Assembly (NCBI RefSeq): GCF_030819175.1
Contig: NZ_JAUTBJ010000002.1
Location: 630,001-694,000 of the forward strand
Source of the DNA: Sphingomonas sp. SORGH_AS_0879
Lineage (GTDB): Bacteria; Pseudomonadota; Alphaproteobacteria; Sphingomonadales; Sphingomonadaceae
DNA length: 64,000 nt
Direction of reading: 5' to 3'
Shown here piece by piece: positions 62,102 through 64,000 of this stretch. The position numbers were made by a program, and so were the translations under genes. The notes under the pieces are model-generated. The model saw only the letters and a program-made list of their open reading frames with translations, did no database searches and was not told the origin of the DNA. How positions within the stretch are numbered: the first letter of the stretch is position 1; every line of letters begins with the position of its first letter.

Positions 62102-63030
62102 GCCCGAGTCCCCTCGACCAGATCGACGAAGATATCCTCCAGCGAGGATTTATAGGTTTCCAGATCGTGGAAGCCGATCCCCAACTCGCCCAGCTTGCGC
62201 AACAGCGAGGGGATGCCGGTATGCTCGGCGCGGGCATCGAAGATGTAGCGCAGCCTTTTGCCCTCATCCTCCAGCGCCAGGTTCCATTCGGCCAGTTCCG
62301 CCGGGATCACCGCCATCGGCTCGGCGAGGGTCAGCACCATTTCGCGCTTGCCAAGCTTCTTCATCATCTCCGCCTTCTCCTCGACCAGGAGGAGTTGGCC
62401 CTTGGCGATCACGCCCACCCGGTCGGCCATTTCCTCGGCCTCCTCGATATAATGGGTGGTCAGGATGATGGTGACGCCGCGCTCCCGCAAGCGGTGGACC
62501 AGCTTCCACATGTCGCGGCGCAATTCGACATCGACGCCCGCCGTCGGTTCGTCGAGGAAGAGCAAATCGGGTTCGTGGGCCAGCGCCTTGGCGATCAGCA
62601 CCCGGCGCTTCATGCCGCCGGACAATTCCATCAGCTTGGCATGGCGCTTGTCCCATAGCGACAGGTCGCGCAGCACCTGTTCGACATAGGCCGGATCGGG
62701 CGCGCGGCCGAACAGGCCCCGGCTGAAATTCACCGTGTCGATGACCCGCTCGAACATGTCGACCGACAGTTCCTGCGGCACCAGCCCGATCTTTCGCCGC
62801 GCGCCCTTATAGTCGCGCAGGGCGTCATGGCCATCGACCCGGATCGCGCCCGCCGACGGGGTCACGATCCCGCAGACGATCGAGATGAGCGTCGTCTTGC
62901 CCGCCCCATTGGGGCCGAGCAGCGCGAAAATCTCGCCGCGCCGGATGGTCAGGTCGACCGGCTGGAGCGCGGTGACCCCGCTCTTATAGGTCTTGGTCAC
63001 GCCCTCGACGGACAGGATCGGGTCGGTCAT
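62098..63030 (-). CDS. ABC-2 type transporter ATPase
   Basis: A 310-residue ATPase with Walker A '[15 protein letters not shown]', signature '[16 protein letters not shown]', Walker B '[12 protein letters not shown]' and '[17 protein letters not shown]'. The C-terminal ~70 residues form the DUF4162-like extension of drug/daunorubicin-type exporters. Overlaps the permease gene by four bases. Confidence 0.93.
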   Translation of the reverse strand: MTDPILSVEGVTKTYKSGVTALQPVDLTIRRGEIFALLGPNGAGKTTLISIVCGIVTPSAGAIRVDGHDALRDYKGARRKIGLVPQELSVDMFERVIDTVNFSRGLFGRAPDPAYVEQVLRDLSLWDKRHAKLMELSGGMKRRVLIAKALAHEPDLLFLDEPTAGVDVELRRDMWKLVHRLRERGVTIILTTHYIEEAEEMADRVGVIAKGQLLLVEEKAEMMKKLGKREMVLTLAEPMAVIPAELAEWNLALEDEGKRLRYIFDARAEHTGIPSLLRKLGELGIGFHDLETYKSSLEDIFVDLVEGTRA

Positions 63031-63063
63031 GCGGCAGTTCCCCGTTGGAAGACCGCCGCCTTA

Positions 63064-63771
63064 TCAAGTGTTTCGTGCAGCGGCGATGGCCTTTTGCAAC
63101 TCTTCGACCGGCAGCGCGCCCGACAATATGCGATTGCCGACGATCCAACTCGGCGTGCCGGTCAGGCCCAGCCGCCCCGCGGCTTCCAGATTGCGCGCGA
63201 TCTCGGCATCCGCCTGGGGCTGGAACGCCGCCATCCGGCTCGCATCGACCCCGGCCTTGGCGGCGGCGGCGGCGATGGTCGCGTCACTGACCGGCCCGCC
63301 CGCATAAAGGGCATCGTGGAAGGCGGCGAACTTGCCCTGCGATGCGGCGAGCAGGCTCATCCGCGCCGCCGCCTTGCTCGACGGGGCGAGGATCGGCAGT
63401 TCGCGATAGACGATGCGCAGCTTCGGGTCGGCCTGGGTCAGTTGCTTGAGCAAAGGCAGGCTGGCCCGGCAATAGCCGCAATTATAGTCGTAGAACTCGA
63501 CCAGCGTGACATCGCCTTTCGGATTGCCGGTAAAGGCATTGCCGAACGGCTTGGTCAGGTCGCCGCCGATCGCCGCCACCGCCTTGCCTTGCTCGCGGTC
63601 CTGAAGCCGCTGCATCGCCTCCGGGATCACTTCCGGATGGTCGAGCAGATAGGCGCGGACGCTGTCGCCCGATGCGCCGCCATGCGCGATCAGCGGCGCC
63701 AGGGCCAGCGCGGTGCCGCCGCCGACCAGACCACCCACGACCGCGACGGCGGCCAAAGTCTTCACGCTCAT
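63064..63771 (-). CDS. DsbA-family thiol-disulphide oxidoreductase
   Basis: A 235-residue exported protein, start 'MSVKTLAAVAVVGGLVGGGT' (signal anchor). The thioredoxin-like fold holds 'FYDYNCGYCRASLPLLKQL' (active site CGYC) and the cis-Pro loop 'LGLTGTPSWIVGN'. Residues ~30-70 are the helical N-terminal region seen in ScsC/Com1-type isomerase-like proteins. Overlaps the next gene's stop by four bases. Confidence 0.9.
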   Translation of the reverse strand: MSVKTLAAVAVVGGLVGGGTALALAPLIAHGGASGDSVRAYLLDHPEVIPEAMQRLQDREQGKAVAAIGGDLTKPFGNAFTGNPKGDVTLVEFYDYNCGYCRASLPLLKQLTQADPKLRIVYRELPILAPSSKAAARMSLLAASQGKFAAFHDALYAGGPVSDATIAAAAAKAGVDASRMAAFQPQADAEIARNLEAAGRLGLTGTPSWIVGNRILSGALPVEELQKAIAAARNT

Positions 63772-64000
63772 CGGCGACGCTTCTTCTTGGTGCTGGCGGC
63801 GGCGTCGGCAGAGGTCATGGCGATATCCTGCGCCCGAATCCATTCGGACGTGTTGGGGGTGAGATTGGCGAGCGCATAGCGGGCGCTCTGGATGGCGGTG
63901 CGCGTGTCACCCATCATGCTCGCCCGTTCGGCGGTGGCGAGCGCGGCGCGCGGCGTGTCGCCCATCTGTTCATAGGCAGTGCCCAACTGCACCCAGGCGA
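63768..64000 (-). CDS. C-terminal TPR part of a protein, probably an M48 metalloprotease (partial)
   Basis: The frame is open to the window edge. It shows one TPR-like repeat ('AWVQLGTAYEQMGDTPRAAL'), further helices ('IQSARYALANLTPNTSEWIR') and a basic tail 'STKKKRRR'. In sphingomonads an exported M48 protease with C-terminal TPRs (BepA-like) precedes a DsbA-type gene, which fits the overlap here. No catalytic part is visible in the window. Confidence 0.6.
   Translation of the reverse strand, partial: AWVQLGTAYEQMGDTPRAALATAERASMMGDTRTAIQSARYALANLTPNTSEWIRAQDIAMTSADAAASTKKKRRR

Overview
The window is high-GC, tightly packed DNA from an alphaproteobacterium, most likely a sphingomonad (Sphingomonas or a close relative). 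This rests on a gene-transfer-agent (GTA) type tail cluster ending in a DUF2793 protein, an EipA/DUF1134 envelope protein, an OmpA-like porin with a long poly-proline hinge, class II fructose bisphosphatase (glpX), dapD, TonB-receptor and Tad-pilus genes, and several families of GC-rich intergenic palindromes. No sequence search was possible; all family calls are by eye.

Bases 1-6363 look like the right part of a Mu-like transposable prophage: the end of a portal-like protein, small genes, an opposite-strand AT-rich membrane-protein gene, a Mu gpF-like head protein with a nuclease-like C-terminal domain, a secreted protein and a frameshifted SGNH-hydrolase tail protein. It ends in a block of inverted repeats directly against a truncated GTA gene. 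From 6355 to 13442 the GTA/prophage-like tail cluster follows: tail-chaperone remnant (gp10), second chaperone, short tape measure, a TIM-barrel-like/DUF2460 fusion, DUF2163 hub protein, NlpC/P60 peptidase, frameshifted 'megatron' and DUF2793. The simplest reading is that a Mu-like phage inserted into GTA gene 10.

Bases 13556-18980 are housekeeping: OmpA-like porin, PilZ protein, YgfZ-like folate-binding protein, dihydroorotase and EipA. A tRNA-Ser(GCT) at 19145 is the attachment site of a 12 kb integrative island (19219-31209) bounded by a 16-bp direct repeat. Its tyrosine integrase is split by an IS5-family element with perfect 21-bp inverted repeats; removing the element and one 4-bp target copy restores the reading frame. 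The island carries an AlpA-like regulator, a TOPRIM/VapE-type primase-helicase, an iteron-rich region, a P27-like small terminase, an HK97-type major capsid protein and small unknown genes, but no portal, large terminase or tail genes. It therefore resembles a phage satellite or a very reduced prophage. Its distal end carries a lower-GC two-gene module (unknown 351-aa protein plus HicA-like small protein) and a broken membrane-protein gene.

From 31302 on the DNA is chromosomal: DUF3857/transglutaminase protein, pncB, Tat-exported Gfo/Idh/MocA oxidoreductase, a VOC protein with a nonsense codon, a TonB-dependent receptor, ArsB-type permease, threonine synthase, SDR, DUF2238 membrane protein, dienelactone hydrolase and three Tad-pilus minor-pilin genes (the last broken by a 73-bp partial duplication). 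These are followed by a Uup-like ABC-F ATPase, a PepSY/response-regulator/histidine-kinase operon, an LLM flavin enzyme, an S8 protease, an HAD phosphatase with dapD, an OpuC-type ABC importer, glpX, a CPBP protease, an ABC-2 exporter, a DsbA-type oxidoreductase and the end of a TPR protein. Several genes carry single disabling lesions; some may be sequencing errors and are marked so.
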